Source of the DNA: Grammothele lineata
Lineage: Eukaryota; Basidiomycota; Agaricomycetes; Polyporales; Polyporaceae
DNA: 64,000 nt
Direction: 5' to 3'
NCBI GenBank assembly: GCA_002150815.3
Contig: NDFF03000178.1
Location: 1-64,000 of the forward strand
Positions within the stretch are counted from its first letter, which is position 1. Each line of letters starts with the position of its first letter. The position numbers and the translations under genes are program-made. Shown one piece after another: positions 34,113 to 45,000 of this stretch. The notes beneath the pieces were generated by a model, which saw nothing but the letters and a program-made list of their open reading frames with translations, did no database searches and had not been told where the DNA came from.

Positions 34113-37100
34113 ATGGCTCGATTCTGCCGCCTCTGTCGACGGACATTTGTCACTAGCAGGGGCCTTTTACGACACAACCGCCTTTATCATCGACGCCCAA
34201 AGCCTCCTCCAGCGCATCCACCAACGTTTCGATACCATCCGCATCTTACAGGTATGTACAGAATATTCATCTGCTGCAACTGCTTGATCTTATGTACTTA
34301 TCTTCCGCTGAATCACCTAGCACGGCCCTGTGACATTGACGGCAACTTTCTCGATAACGCCAACGGTCCTGCCCCCCAACAAGAGGACGATGTCGATTGG
34401 GATCCCTTCAAAGACCGCCCAACTTTCGAGTGGGCTGAGCTCGTCTTCGAGAAGATGCAAATTTCGGCAGAAGATATCAACTCGCTGCTGGAGATCGAGA
34501 GGGCGAAACGTGTGCTTGAGGAAGCTGGTGCCGGTGACGGTACCAACGAAGCTTTTTTCGCGAACGCCGCTGACATGTACGCCCACATCGACGCAATACC
34601 ACATGGACCAGGGTCTTGGACAGCGTTTTCTGTCCGGTGGAATGGTCCGATGGAGCCCGATGCTCCGTGGAAGCACGAGAAGTTCGTCGTGTACGCCCGC
34701 AACCCCGAGTATGTCCTCGAACATATGGCGAGCAACCCAGAGTTCGATGGTAGATGGGACTATGTACCATTCGAGAAATTCACTGGCCCTAATAACCGTG
34801 AATTTCGCGACGTGTTTTCTGGTCGGTTCGCGTTCAAAAAAGCGGTGCGCATCTCATCTCACATACGATTGTATGCATGCTAATTCCACACCTTCAGACA
34901 GAGATTTATGAGGAGAACCCGGAGCAGAATGAGGGTGCTATGCTGTATATCGTCGGTCTCGGTGCGGACAAGACGACCGTCTCAGTCGCTACCGGCAACC
35001 AAGAGTTCCACCCATTGTATGTCACAGCAGGCAATGTCCACAACGAGATGAGGCGCGCGCATGGCGAAGCAGTCACCCCCCTCGCATTCCTTGCTATTCC
35101 TAAAAGTATGTCATCGTCTCCAAGCTTCAGTTCTCAGGCCGCACTGCGTCCACGCTCAAGCTGTACGCAACTATGGATCTAATAATGTGTCTCGTCTAGC
35201 TTCGGAAGAGCACAAGGATACTCTAGAATTCCGACTGTTCCAAAAGCAAATCTATCATGCCTCAGTTGCCCGGGTTCTCGCGCCGCTGAAGCCCTGGATG
35301 AAGACGCCCAAAGTCCTTCGTTGCCCCGATGGTCGCTTTCGACGCGCCATCTTCCAACTCGGGCCGTTCATCGCCGATTATCCCGAGCAAGTATATCTGT
35401 CCGGCATTGTATACGGGTGGTGTCCGAAGTGCGTACCGTCGTTTCCATCTGTGTTTACGCGGCTGTCATGTGTGCAGAACTAACACGAACGGCATCTCAG
35501 ATGCCGCGCGCTACCAGATGAACTTGAACACATCGGCGGGGCCCGCTTCAAGGAGCATACAAACGCGATCATCAACACATATCCCGCGGCGACACAGTGG
35601 GACGTTTTCGGCATCCACGGCGACGTCACGGTATATTGATTGCTCGCTCTTCCAACATTGAACACTACTGATTATTCATGCTACACAGCCCTTCACCGAG
35701 GACTTCCCCCGCGCCGATATTCACGAGCTTATTACGCCGGACCTCCTCCATCAACTGATCAAGGGTACATTCAAGGACCACCTTATGGCTTGGATCGAGG
35801 AGTATATACGGTTGACAGCGCTGAGCCAGCGTGAGGCAGATCAGATCATTGACGAGATCGATCGACGGTATGAGTGCATCTCGACTGCTACCTTGTTGAG
35901 GCGTATTAATCAGTGCTCTGTCGGCTACCTTAGCCTTGCAGCGGTCCCCTCGTTTCCCGGCCTGCGACGCTTTCCAGATGGGCGAGATTTCAAGCAATGG
36001 ACAGGAAACGACTCTAAAGCCCTGATGAAGGTACCCTATGACGGTCTTACACCCCTCGGCGTACTTTACTGACATACCCTTAGGTTATTCTGCCCGCTAT
36101 CGAGGGACTCGTACCAGATCAGATGGTCCAGTGCGTTGCCGCGCTTCTGGACTTCTGCTACCTAGCCCGTCGGTCCGCACACGACATGCCCACCCTCGCG
36201 AAGATGGATCAGGCTCTCGCACGCTTCCATCAGCTGCGCACGATCTTTGTCGATGCCGGCGTACGCCCCGACGGCTTTTCACTTCCTCGTCAACATGCCC
36301 TTGTTCACTACGTCAACTCAATCAAGCTTTTCGGTTCTCCCAACGGTGTCTGCTCTTCGATCACGGAGTCGATGCACATCCGCGCAGTCAAGGAGCCCTG
36401 GCGTCGTTCCAACCGCTCGGAGCCTCTCGAGCAGATTTTGCGCACTAACACCCGTCTCGCAAAACTCGCTGCCGCTCGGGCCGAATTTGGACGACGCGGC
36501 ATGCTATATGAGTCGGTCTTGGCCGACACTCTACACCAGCTTGGCATGGAGGACGACAGCCGCCGTCCTGCGCAAGCTGACCTTGATGCACGTTTCTTGG
36601 ATGAGCGAGACGCAGCTGCAGCTGACGGCGACCCAGCAATGTCTCGCGTGACATTGCCAGCGCGACCAGGTGAGTGACTATCCTCCGACCATAATTCCTC
36701 TTCTGACACAGCGTTCTCTCGCTCCGCAGCGCGTTCGATGTCGCTTGACCACCTTGCTGAGGCCGTCGAGATGCCGGAGCTTCGTGAGAAGATCTGCCGC
36801 TTCCTATGGGATCAATACTACCCGGACGGGGAGGCAGGCGATGACGTTCCTCTAGAGATCTGTCCTCAGTTCTACCACCGGGACTCAATAGGTATATACT
36901 TCAAAGCGGACTCGACATTCTATGCCCCGAGTGAGATTTCTGGGCCGGGTGGGATGCATACCGAGGTAATACGGTGCAACCCTGCTTGGTACGGGAAGTA
37001 CTCTCGTTACGATACAGTTCTCGTCAATCTTGATGCAGATGCGCCCGGAATGGCAGGTATGCTAGTCGCTCGCGTTGCTATGTTCATATCTTTTGATTTC

Positions 37101-37388
37101 GAAGGTTCTCGGTACCCCTGTGCGCTCGTCGAATGGTTCGAGACGGAAGGAGAGGGACCAGATCCTGTGACCGGCATGTGGGTTGTGCGCCCGGAGCTTG
37201 TTAACAACGAGCGTGCCACGAGTTTGATTCATGTGGACAGCATTGTTCGTGCTTGCCATCTCCTTCCTGTATGTGGCCCTGAGACCCGTATTCCCCTCGA
37301 CTTCCATTTCTCGGATACATTAGACGCATTCAGTTCTTACTACGTAAATACTCTCATTGACTATCATACACACGAGACCGTTTTTTAA
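34113..37388 (+). CDS. Plavaka transposase
   Basis: The start at 34113 gives MARFCRLCRRTF..SRGLLRHNRLYH, a C2H2 zinc finger. After an intron the Plavaka core begins: RPCDIDGNFLDNA, VDWDPFKDRPTFEWAELVFE, MYAHIDAIPHGPGSWTAF, APWKHEKFVVYARNPEYVL and MASNPEFDGRWDYVPFEKF. The catalytic region follows: YIVGLGADKTTVSVATGNQE, LYVTAGNVHNEMRRAHG, PDGRFRRAIFQLGPFIADYP, GWCPKCRALPDELEHIGGAR, DIHELITPDLLHQLIKGTFK and SLPRQHALVHYVNSIKLFGS. The C-terminal half includes SSITESMHIRAVKEPWRRSN and the terminal NTLIDYHTHETVF. About seven short introns were inferred; each preserves frame, and no in-frame stops were seen in exons, so the enzyme may be active. Its order relative to the accessory gene is the usual Plavaka arrangement. 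Confidence 0.87.
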
Positions 37389-37484
37389 TACATTACCTCG
37401 CAACGCATGATCCTTATCGTGCTTGTGCCCGTATGGCCCTTATGCTCCTTAAGTGCCCAAATAAGTACGATAAGCGCTGTAAGG

Positions 37485-39419
37485 AAAATCCCGGACTCCT
37501 GATGTGAGGAGAGGTATTGGCAAGATAAATCGTATAGCTAGAGGTATCTGACCATTTCGTGCGGTCCTGTTTGGCTGGCCGTCTGTGGCCTGCCTCCTGA
37601 GGCCTGTGCGCGTCCCAGCCTACCGCCACCGCGTCGAACAATTATTGAGTATGAGCTTCAATGTTCGGCCTCTGCAGAACCCAAGTATGCCCGTACTCTT
37701 TGTGATTAAATATTGCATACAAGGAGTGAGCTCAATCATCGTCTCAATATCTGGACCAACTCCGCCCGCTCACCCCTGTTAGATCTTCGGCAAGCATCCC
37801 ATTGTCGAGTGACTCGTGTACCGGTCTCCCGAGTTAGCTGAACTGCCGTGTACCAATACATGTGGACTTCCGCTTCATTTCGCGCTATGTTCACAGTTCT
37901 GCACGAAGATGACTGTAGAAGGCTAACCTCTGGCCTGTCTACCTATCAGGCCGGAACGAAGTGATGGCGTCTCTTGTTGTAGATGTACCTTGTTGGGGGT
38001 ATGGTTACCTTCTAGCGTCGTATTGCATGAGCGATTGCGCCGTGGGATTCTCTTCGACTCTGGCGAAAGACAGAGTTATGATCATCTGGCAACCTGTGGA
38101 CGTGGAAAAGACATTCGGAATGTCAATATGAAGAAGTACTTGGGAAGATTCATAGCCTGTCTTGCGAAGCGGTGAGCATGCTGCAGGCGTGGTGACGGGT
38201 GCACACAAGGCTCCAATTGCATTCGCCGATGCGGCAGCTATTGTTAGCGCTGGGCGTCATCGGACCGGACACGCCCCGAGCGCTCATAGTTCTCGTTCAC
38301 AGCATAGCGGCGCCGGTTTGCCCGTCCCGGTCCGATACCGAGCGGATCGAAATGCTATTGGTCCCCGATGGTGTACACGATACCATCCTCGACCTCGCGG
38401 ACTGAGCCCACATTCGATTCAGCGTTTCCCTCTGCTAGTGTCTCGTGCGTATGGGCCCGGGATCCAGCGCGGTTCTTGAGGTGAATATGATACATTAACA
38501 TCACATTATCGCAAGTCCTAATGACCCTTTCTTTTCGTCTCTCAATTCTATAGGTCCTATTGTGCCACAGAACCTAGTCACACGGGTGAAGTATTCACCA
38601 AGCACGAATCTATCTCGGCGTCCTATGCTCATCCGCTTTGAGGGTGCTTCTTCCTGCCTGTCGTTGTATATGCTCAGGACATCACATTACCGGACTGGGG
38701 CCTCCGCAGCAATAAATACTTCGGTGTCATGTTCTTGTTCTCTGAGCCGAACATATTCATGGAGCTTCCCACACGAATCAGCAAACATATTCCCGCTTCG
38801 TAGATGGAAGCGGAGCGTTGTCATATCACGCTCAGGGGACTGTGGGACGCGAGCCCACAAGAGTGGATATACAGAAGCCTTCCTACGCATTACAGGTTCG
38901 TATTTAGAAGAGGTACCTCTTCTAAGGTACTTGAGCCGGAAAGAAGACAAGCGAAGCAACGTCGAGTTATCAACTCCTGAGGTGAAATCTTCCTGGATGT
39001 GGAGATTGGTGGGAGTGGGCGACATGCGAATGAACCATGATATCGCATGGTACCTATCTCCGGTGTTGTAACCTCGAGGCGCAACCGAGATCGTGGCTCA
39101 CTTTAGAGCGGTACGGCATGGCGCATGTAAAGGAAGAGATACGAGGGAGATCATGCCTTTGCGTCTTCGTGACACCGAGTCTAACTTCGTTCTGGGAATT
39201 ACTCGGTACACACGGTATAGCTAGCATATATCGCATTGCGTCATTGAGAATATGAGCAGCTCAGCGTTCGTACCACTGCGTACTGGGACATGGAACAAGT
39301 ACGGTATGGGTGAAGCGTCACTGCAAGGCCGGAGAACATTGTGATGGCGAGCAGAAACCCGGACAATCATATGTGTATTTGCCAGAATGAACGTATTTTT
39401 CGACAGCGGCGAGCTGGTA
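37485..39419. other. Intergenic region between Plavaka and the reductase gene
   Basis: No gene can be firmly supported. Overlapping frames of 100-170 codons occur at 38562-39084 on both strands, without a domain I recognise. They could be remnants of a decayed gene. The right end carries the 3' flank of the reductase gene. Confidence 0.35.
38687..39025 (-). CDS. Unrecognised small open frame
   Basis: A 112-codon frame (MSPTPTNLHIQEDFTSG...) rich in Arg, Leu and Ser. It overlaps a longer plus-strand frame (38562-39071), so at most one is real. No signal peptide, helix pattern or motif stands out. It lies about 0.4 kb beyond the 3' end of the reductase gene and in the same direction, so it could be a decayed exon set. 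Confidence 0.15.
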   Translation of the reverse strand: MSPTPTNLHIQEDFTSGVDNSTLLRLSSFRLKYLRRGTSSKYEPVMRRKASVYPLLWARVPQSPERDMTTLRFHLRSGNMFADSCGKLHEYVRLREQEHDTEVFIAAEAPVR

Positions 39420-41144
39420 TTAGAAATCCAAGAACCCAGACGTGCGCCATGCAGACACCCAGTACGCGGCTACACTCTCGTCCAGCTCCTCTTGATCCGC
39501 CAGGGTAGAAGATGCTTCCGTGGCTTTGCTGGAGGACATGGGAGCGAACTGGATCATTTCGCCATCCTCTGTGAAGCTGGGATTGCTGAAAAATCCTAGC
39601 AATGTCAACGCTGGGTTTCTTCGTATGGCATCTACCGCGCTGTCTTCTGAGAACGAAATAAGTGTACCCTGTCATTGTGTGCTACATGTCACGAGCATAG
39701 GGAGAGAATAACGTACCATGAACTATATCCTCCGCGCTCTGAGAAAGTCGTGAGATCCAAGTGTTGTACGAAACCATGGGAACATCGAGTTCCCTAGCAG
39801 TGGTGGCCAGGAGCCCTTGGAGCCGGGCAGGACGGGGGTGGACTAGATTCATAATGAGATTGGGTGAAGACATCATCTCTAACACGGCTTTTGAGGCGAC
39901 GTAGTTGGTGAGGAATGCAGCATCCTATATCTCACAGATGAGGAAAGGTGGGCACGGCTCTATCAGAATTTACAGAATTACGACTCACGCCGTCTATGTC
40001 TGGAAGACAACCAATCGGTCCCGCAGACTTCGCAAGCATGGCAAACCATTCCGTTTCGCTCCAATGTCCGTTTCTGTCGCCGCATGTTTGTCCTAGTCGA
40101 ATAATCTGAATAGGAAGGCCTGTCGCATCGCGTGAATTGAGCAACATCTGTTCTCCGATCCATTTAGACTCAGAATACCCATATCCCAACGCAGCTATCG
40201 GTGGAATGAGCTCTTCCATTATAGGGCGCGGTATTGAACAACCTGTATGATTGTATCAGTACTGGTAGTAGATGAGATTAACGAATACACGTTACTTTGG
40301 TAGACACCGGTAGAACTGATAAATTGAAACTTCGGGGGGTCATTATAAGGCGATCGGAGCGCGAAGTTGATGAGATGGCGCAGAGAGATAAAGAGATGTT
40401 CGAATGACGATAGAGGAGCGTTCAAGTCGACTTTCCAAGCTGGAATAGATGTTAGGAAGAAGATCATAACCAGATTGAACCAACTGCACAACACATGATA
40501 ACTAATAAACTCGCGAGCATGTCGCGTTCTTTGTCTGTGTAGAGAGTACGTAGTGAATCGCGTTCCGTTTCATATGAAGGAATCTACAGACAGTCGTCTT
40601 GCGCCAGAGCAACTTTTCAACATATATCACTCACCGTTGTGAATAATATGCGTCACGGAACACAGAATCTTCCCAATGGTTTCAGCAAGGGCTATGATGC
40701 CACTACAGCGAAATGTTATGGACGTACATTCTCCGACGTAATAGAATCTAATCCAAACATCTCCTGATTGAAGTCCGCTTCAAGAAGCGTAAACCTCGAA
40801 GGATGAAGGAGATTTACGTCGAGGTCCCTCGCCTGAAATGCCGCTTTTTGTCGTTCATGTGCGTTGGTTCCGCGACGGTTAAGGGCGTAGACAAAAGCGA
40901 TTGTTTTGTCACTGAGGAGAGTCTCTAACATATTACAGCCGAAGTTCCCTGTTGTACCCGTGATGAGGACTACCCGCTCTGAGGATGCACGTGTAATCAG
41001 AGGAGAGGGCCTGGAAGCGTAGTAGCGGGAGTACGAGTTTGCAATCTCCACGAGATCAGCGGCACCCTGCGTAGCCGCAGCTGCATGTAAAAGGCCATCG
41101 ACGATTGGCGGCATTGGAGGACGAGATGGACGGGTAGAGGACAT
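39420..41144 (-). CDS. Free-standing NADPH-dependent thioester reductase (R-domain) protein
   Basis: Short-chain-dehydrogenase-type reductase of the kind usually found as the C-terminal release domain of NRPS-like enzymes, carboxylic acid reductases and some PKSs; these release a carrier-bound chain as an aldehyde or alcohol. My six-exon model (41144-40728, 40668-40635, 40439-40296, 40242-39989, 39924-39717, 39646-39420) has consistent phases and codes for 427 aa. The NADPH loop VLITGTTGNFG is at residues 58-69. SVTHIIHNAW and FISSTGVYQ (catalytic Ser region) follow, then GYGYSESKW, where Tyr221 and Lys225 form YxxxK. DAAFLTNYVASKAVLEMM and a C-terminal helix pair come last. An upstream in-frame ATG at 41192 would add 16 residues. 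There is no adenylation or carrier domain. The gene diverges from the PKS across a 0.9 kb spacer, so in-trans release of the PKS product is the obvious hypothesis. Confidence 0.88.
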
Positions 41145-42052
41145 AGAGTTACCATTTACTCCGGAGTCCGGCAATAAATGGTAGGTGTGCACATTCTACG
41201 CGGCGGCAATGATATCACCTCTCTCAAAGTGGAACATCCAAGAAAGGTTAGCATTGATTGACGTGATATTTTTTTGTTTCGTCGCAGTATACCTTCTGCT
41301 AAATGGGTAGTAACTCCAAGAGACACATCAACGCCACAAAGGCTCTGCGGAATCATGATATTTGTCTTCAGCATGAACCTTGTGGCCGGCGGCCTCACGA
41401 AGGTGCCCCAGATGACAGGGTTTGTGAAGTATGTTCCCTTTAAGACTTCCTCGTCTCCAGGCGCTCCGGCGCAATGCGGAGCTTGTACATCTTGAGGGCA
41501 CCACCCGAGTGTCATATGACATGCCAGCTCTGCCGAACTGAGTGCCATCACGCATAAAAACGGAGTGACCTATGCCCGGCCTCTTAAAGCGAGTGGGGCA
41601 CCATTCTTAGTCTGGGAGACGACATGACGTAGAGTCACTACCCGATGCTCGGAAACACAAGACCCGGCGCCCATACCCGTCTATCGGTGGGATCTGAATG
41701 CTTCTTCGGCCAAACTTTATTGTGGGCTTAGTTTAAACAGTATCAGATACACCTGTCAGAACCTGCCCAAAACCCATACTGCCTGCGCAGTCCTCAATGG
41801 CAGCTGCTTTATCCATCCAGACGACTATCTCTCCATGTTGTCATGGTCTGTGATATCTGGACATACTTCCTGAAGCCGTCGAGGGCAAGCCACATCTTAG
41901 GGATGATACTCGTAGAATGCATGTCTTCTATGCAGTGCATGGTTTCCGGGGTCTCATCTATTCTGTCAATGAAAGGATCTCCTGAGGTCCGACATATAAG
42001 ATGACAGGCCACGATCATTCACATAGCACACTCTCGCTCTGCTTCACAGATA
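41145..42052. promoter_or_regulatory. Divergent intergenic region shared by the reductase and PKS genes
   Basis: A 0.9 kb spacer between two head-to-head genes, so a candidate shared promoter. Overlapping frames around 41156-41555 show no domain. ATATAAG at 41994-42000 is a possible TATA element about 55 bp before the PKS ATG. No transcription-factor site could be assigned with confidence. Confidence 0.5.
41994..42000 (+). promoter_or_regulatory. Candidate TATA element of the PKS gene
   Basis: ATATAAG lies 53 bp upstream of the inferred ATG at 42053. Assignment rests on sequence and spacing only. Confidence 0.35.
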
Positions 42053-45000
42053 ATGTCGCCACAAGAATTGGAAAATTCTATAGCCATAGTAAGGGGTTCC
42101 TAGAGACTACGGCCTGAAGTATAAACGCTTACACAAGGCTCTCCATAGGTTGGGATCGCCGCTGAGCTCCCCAGCGGCAGATATAGCAATCAGGATCTCG
42201 ACTACTCCTCCTTTATCGACTTTTTGCTCAACAAGGGTGAGGCGTATGAAACGATTCCATGTTCACGGTTCAACGTTCAAGCGTACGTTATTTGTCTGAT
42301 ATACGAGTCAAATCTCTGATTGTACGTTTAGTATGAAAGGCAAGGCCATCGGAAGAGTAATAACGGATACTGGTGCATTCTTGAAGGATCTTGACTCGTT
42401 CGACAACTTGGAATTTGGTATAAATGCAAAGGACTCCCGCGCCATGTGCTTGAGCACCAGAAAACTTCTCAAGACATCGTTTTTAAGCCTCGTAGACTCG
42501 GGAATTCACTACAGGGGTCAAAATATTGGCTGCTACATGTCTGGCGTGGACTCAGATATCACGACCATCTCTGGACATGTAGGTCCCAGACTTAGAATTT
42601 CTGTCCTAGTAAGCCACTCATATGACAATTAACTGCAACAGGACGACATGGAAGCCTCTGGGTCCTTTGCATGTGCACCTTCGATGATTGCAAATCGTAT
42701 ATCATATCATCTCGATCTCCGCGGTCCTACCGTTCCTATCGATACAGCTTGCAGCTCGAGCTTGTATGCCACCCATCTTGCAACTCAGGCGCTACTCCAC
42801 GGGGAGTGTGATGCTGCATTAGTTGGCGGCTGCCAGATTAATCATCGGTACGTCCGAAATAACTCAAACAGATGTTGACTTACCTACGTACTTCTCAGAT
42901 TATTCGAGTGGCTGAACTATACGCAAGGTGGAATCCTATCCCCTGACGGCAAATGCAAGCCGTTCGACGCATCGGCAAACGGGTCTGTTTCCCATCCCTA
43001 GTTAAAGGCGCGGTATTCATTACAGTCACTTTTACCATCCCAGCTTTGGCCGGGGCGAAGGAGTAGTTGTGATTGTCCTCAAACCGTTGAAGATAGCATT
43101 ACAACATTGTGATCGTATTTATGCTACAGTGAGTTTACTCGAAATTCTCCTATAGAAGGCGGAAAGTCTTATACATTCGACAGATTCTGGGAACTTCCGT
43201 AAATTCATCTGGTTCGCTTGCACCTCCAAGCGCGCCGGTTGCGTCATCCCAGCGCGACGCTATGCTGCGTGCGTTTTCTCAGGCACGTAGATCTCCATCC
43301 GAGGTAGACTTTGTCGAGCTCCATGCCACAGGTGCTTCGCACGCTACTAGCTAGTCCTATTTGAAGTTAATGTTACATTTAGGGACAGCTCAAGGGGACC
43401 CGACAGAGGCCAATTGGGTCGGGGCAGAATTCAAGCGAGAGAGGGAACTTGTCATTGGCAGCGTCAAAGGGAATATTGGGTGCGCCGTCTTACCATCTGC
43501 TTTCGATAACATGCACCGATTCCGAAACCGTAGCCATCTTGAAATCTCCGCATTCTTAGCTTCTCTGTGTAAGGTGTGTGGCGCCTTTGAGCGAGGTGTC
43601 ATTCCACCCAACGTGAATTTCCGCAAACCGAACCCTGCAATTCGCTGGGAGCAATACCAGCTACACGTTCCTTTGGAGCCCGTACCCATTCAAGCTCGCT
43701 CTCAGAATGGTCGACCGCTGGTCGCTATGACAAGCTCCGGTATAGGCGGTGCCAACGGACATGCAGTCGTTGAAGGTCCCCCATCCCCTTTGCCACCTCC
43801 TGTGTTCTGGTCGCCGTCGATATCTCCCCCCATATTGCTGATTGCTGGAGGACTGTCGCCCAGAAGCGTAGGCCTCGTCAAAGACGCTCTCTTAGAGGCA
43901 GCCTCGGAGTCCCCCTTTTCACTTGCCCGTATATCTGGTAGACGCGCCCGGTCTATGACTTGGCGTGACTCTGTTGTAGTCAATGGAGAGCAAGTAATCA
44001 CAGGGAAGTCCGCCTTGCTAACGCCCAAAATCAGTCCCCCCATTGCATACGTTTTTTCCGGACAAGGAACTCAATACCTCCAAAGTGAGTCTCTTGATGT
44101 ATAATTTGGGCTATATCTCACTGAGGCTATGTAGTGGGCAGAGAATTATTCCGCGCATGCATCCCATTCCGTGATACCATCCTCGAGCTAGACCACGTAT
44201 ACCTCCAGCGCGAAGGAAGATCCCTTATTCATTCTACCGGATTGTTCACAGACGACTTATCCACCGCTGCTCTCACCCTTGGAGACCCATCTACCTGGCC
44301 AATGTGGATCACACTCCCCGCGCTTACCATGGTACAACTGGCTTTAATCGACACTCTTGCGGCGGTGGGCATCGTTCCGGAAATCGTCGTTGGTCATTCC
44401 GCTGGAGAATCCTCTGTTCTTGCTGCCTCCGGCGCGGCGTCCAAATCCATGGCATTGGAGCTCTCAATAGCTCGTGGGCACTCTCTTGAACTCATTGGGA
44501 ACGCTGGCGGTGCCATGGCCGCGCTCTCCTGCTCTCCAGTAGACGCACAGACCATCATCGACGAAGTACACGAGCAATTGGGGAGCGGTGTTCTTGAGAT
44601 TGGATGCTACAACGCACCGTCCGCTGTGACTCTTTCGGGCACAAGCACACACATTGACTGCGCCGTCGCGCGTGCATCTGCCAAGGGCCTCTTTTCCCGT
44701 CGTCTCAACACCCGAATCCCAGTCCATTCTATGATGATGGACATGGTTCACGAAGACTTCATGACGAGAGTTCAGGACGTTTTTTCCCGCCATACTGTGT
44801 CGAAACCCACGCGAAGGACGTACTCAGGGGCTACGGGCCAATCATTTGACGAGACATTCGATGCCGACTACTTCTGGAGAAGCTCCCGCGGAGTAGTGCG
44901 CTTCGACGAAGCCATATCGTCCATACTCGCCACCTACGGAGGCGTGACTTTTGTGGAGATTGGTCCCCACCCCGCACTGATCAACTACCTCGTTAACCGC

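Larger units (their letters stand above)
30785..37484. mobile_element. Plavaka-type DNA transposon, about 6.7 kb, apparently complete
   Basis: Two divergent genes, an accessory gene on minus and the transposase on plus, are bounded by similar inverted ends. The left end has CTTAATCGTCCTTATTTGCC (30788-30807); the right end, read on the minus strand, has CTTATCGTACTTATTTGGGC (about 37455-37474). Both ends contain further copies of AAGTACGATAAG, GGCTGATAAG and GGCCCTTAT-like motifs as subterminal repeats. Plavaka is a CACTA-like superfamily common in Agaricomycetes. The exact termini and target duplication could not be fixed by eye. Confidence 0.8.

Noticed and set aside
38562..39084. Frames of 112-170 codons on both strands, considered as a further cluster gene
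   Set aside because: No domain, no consistent spliced extension, and the strands conflict; left as unrecognised.
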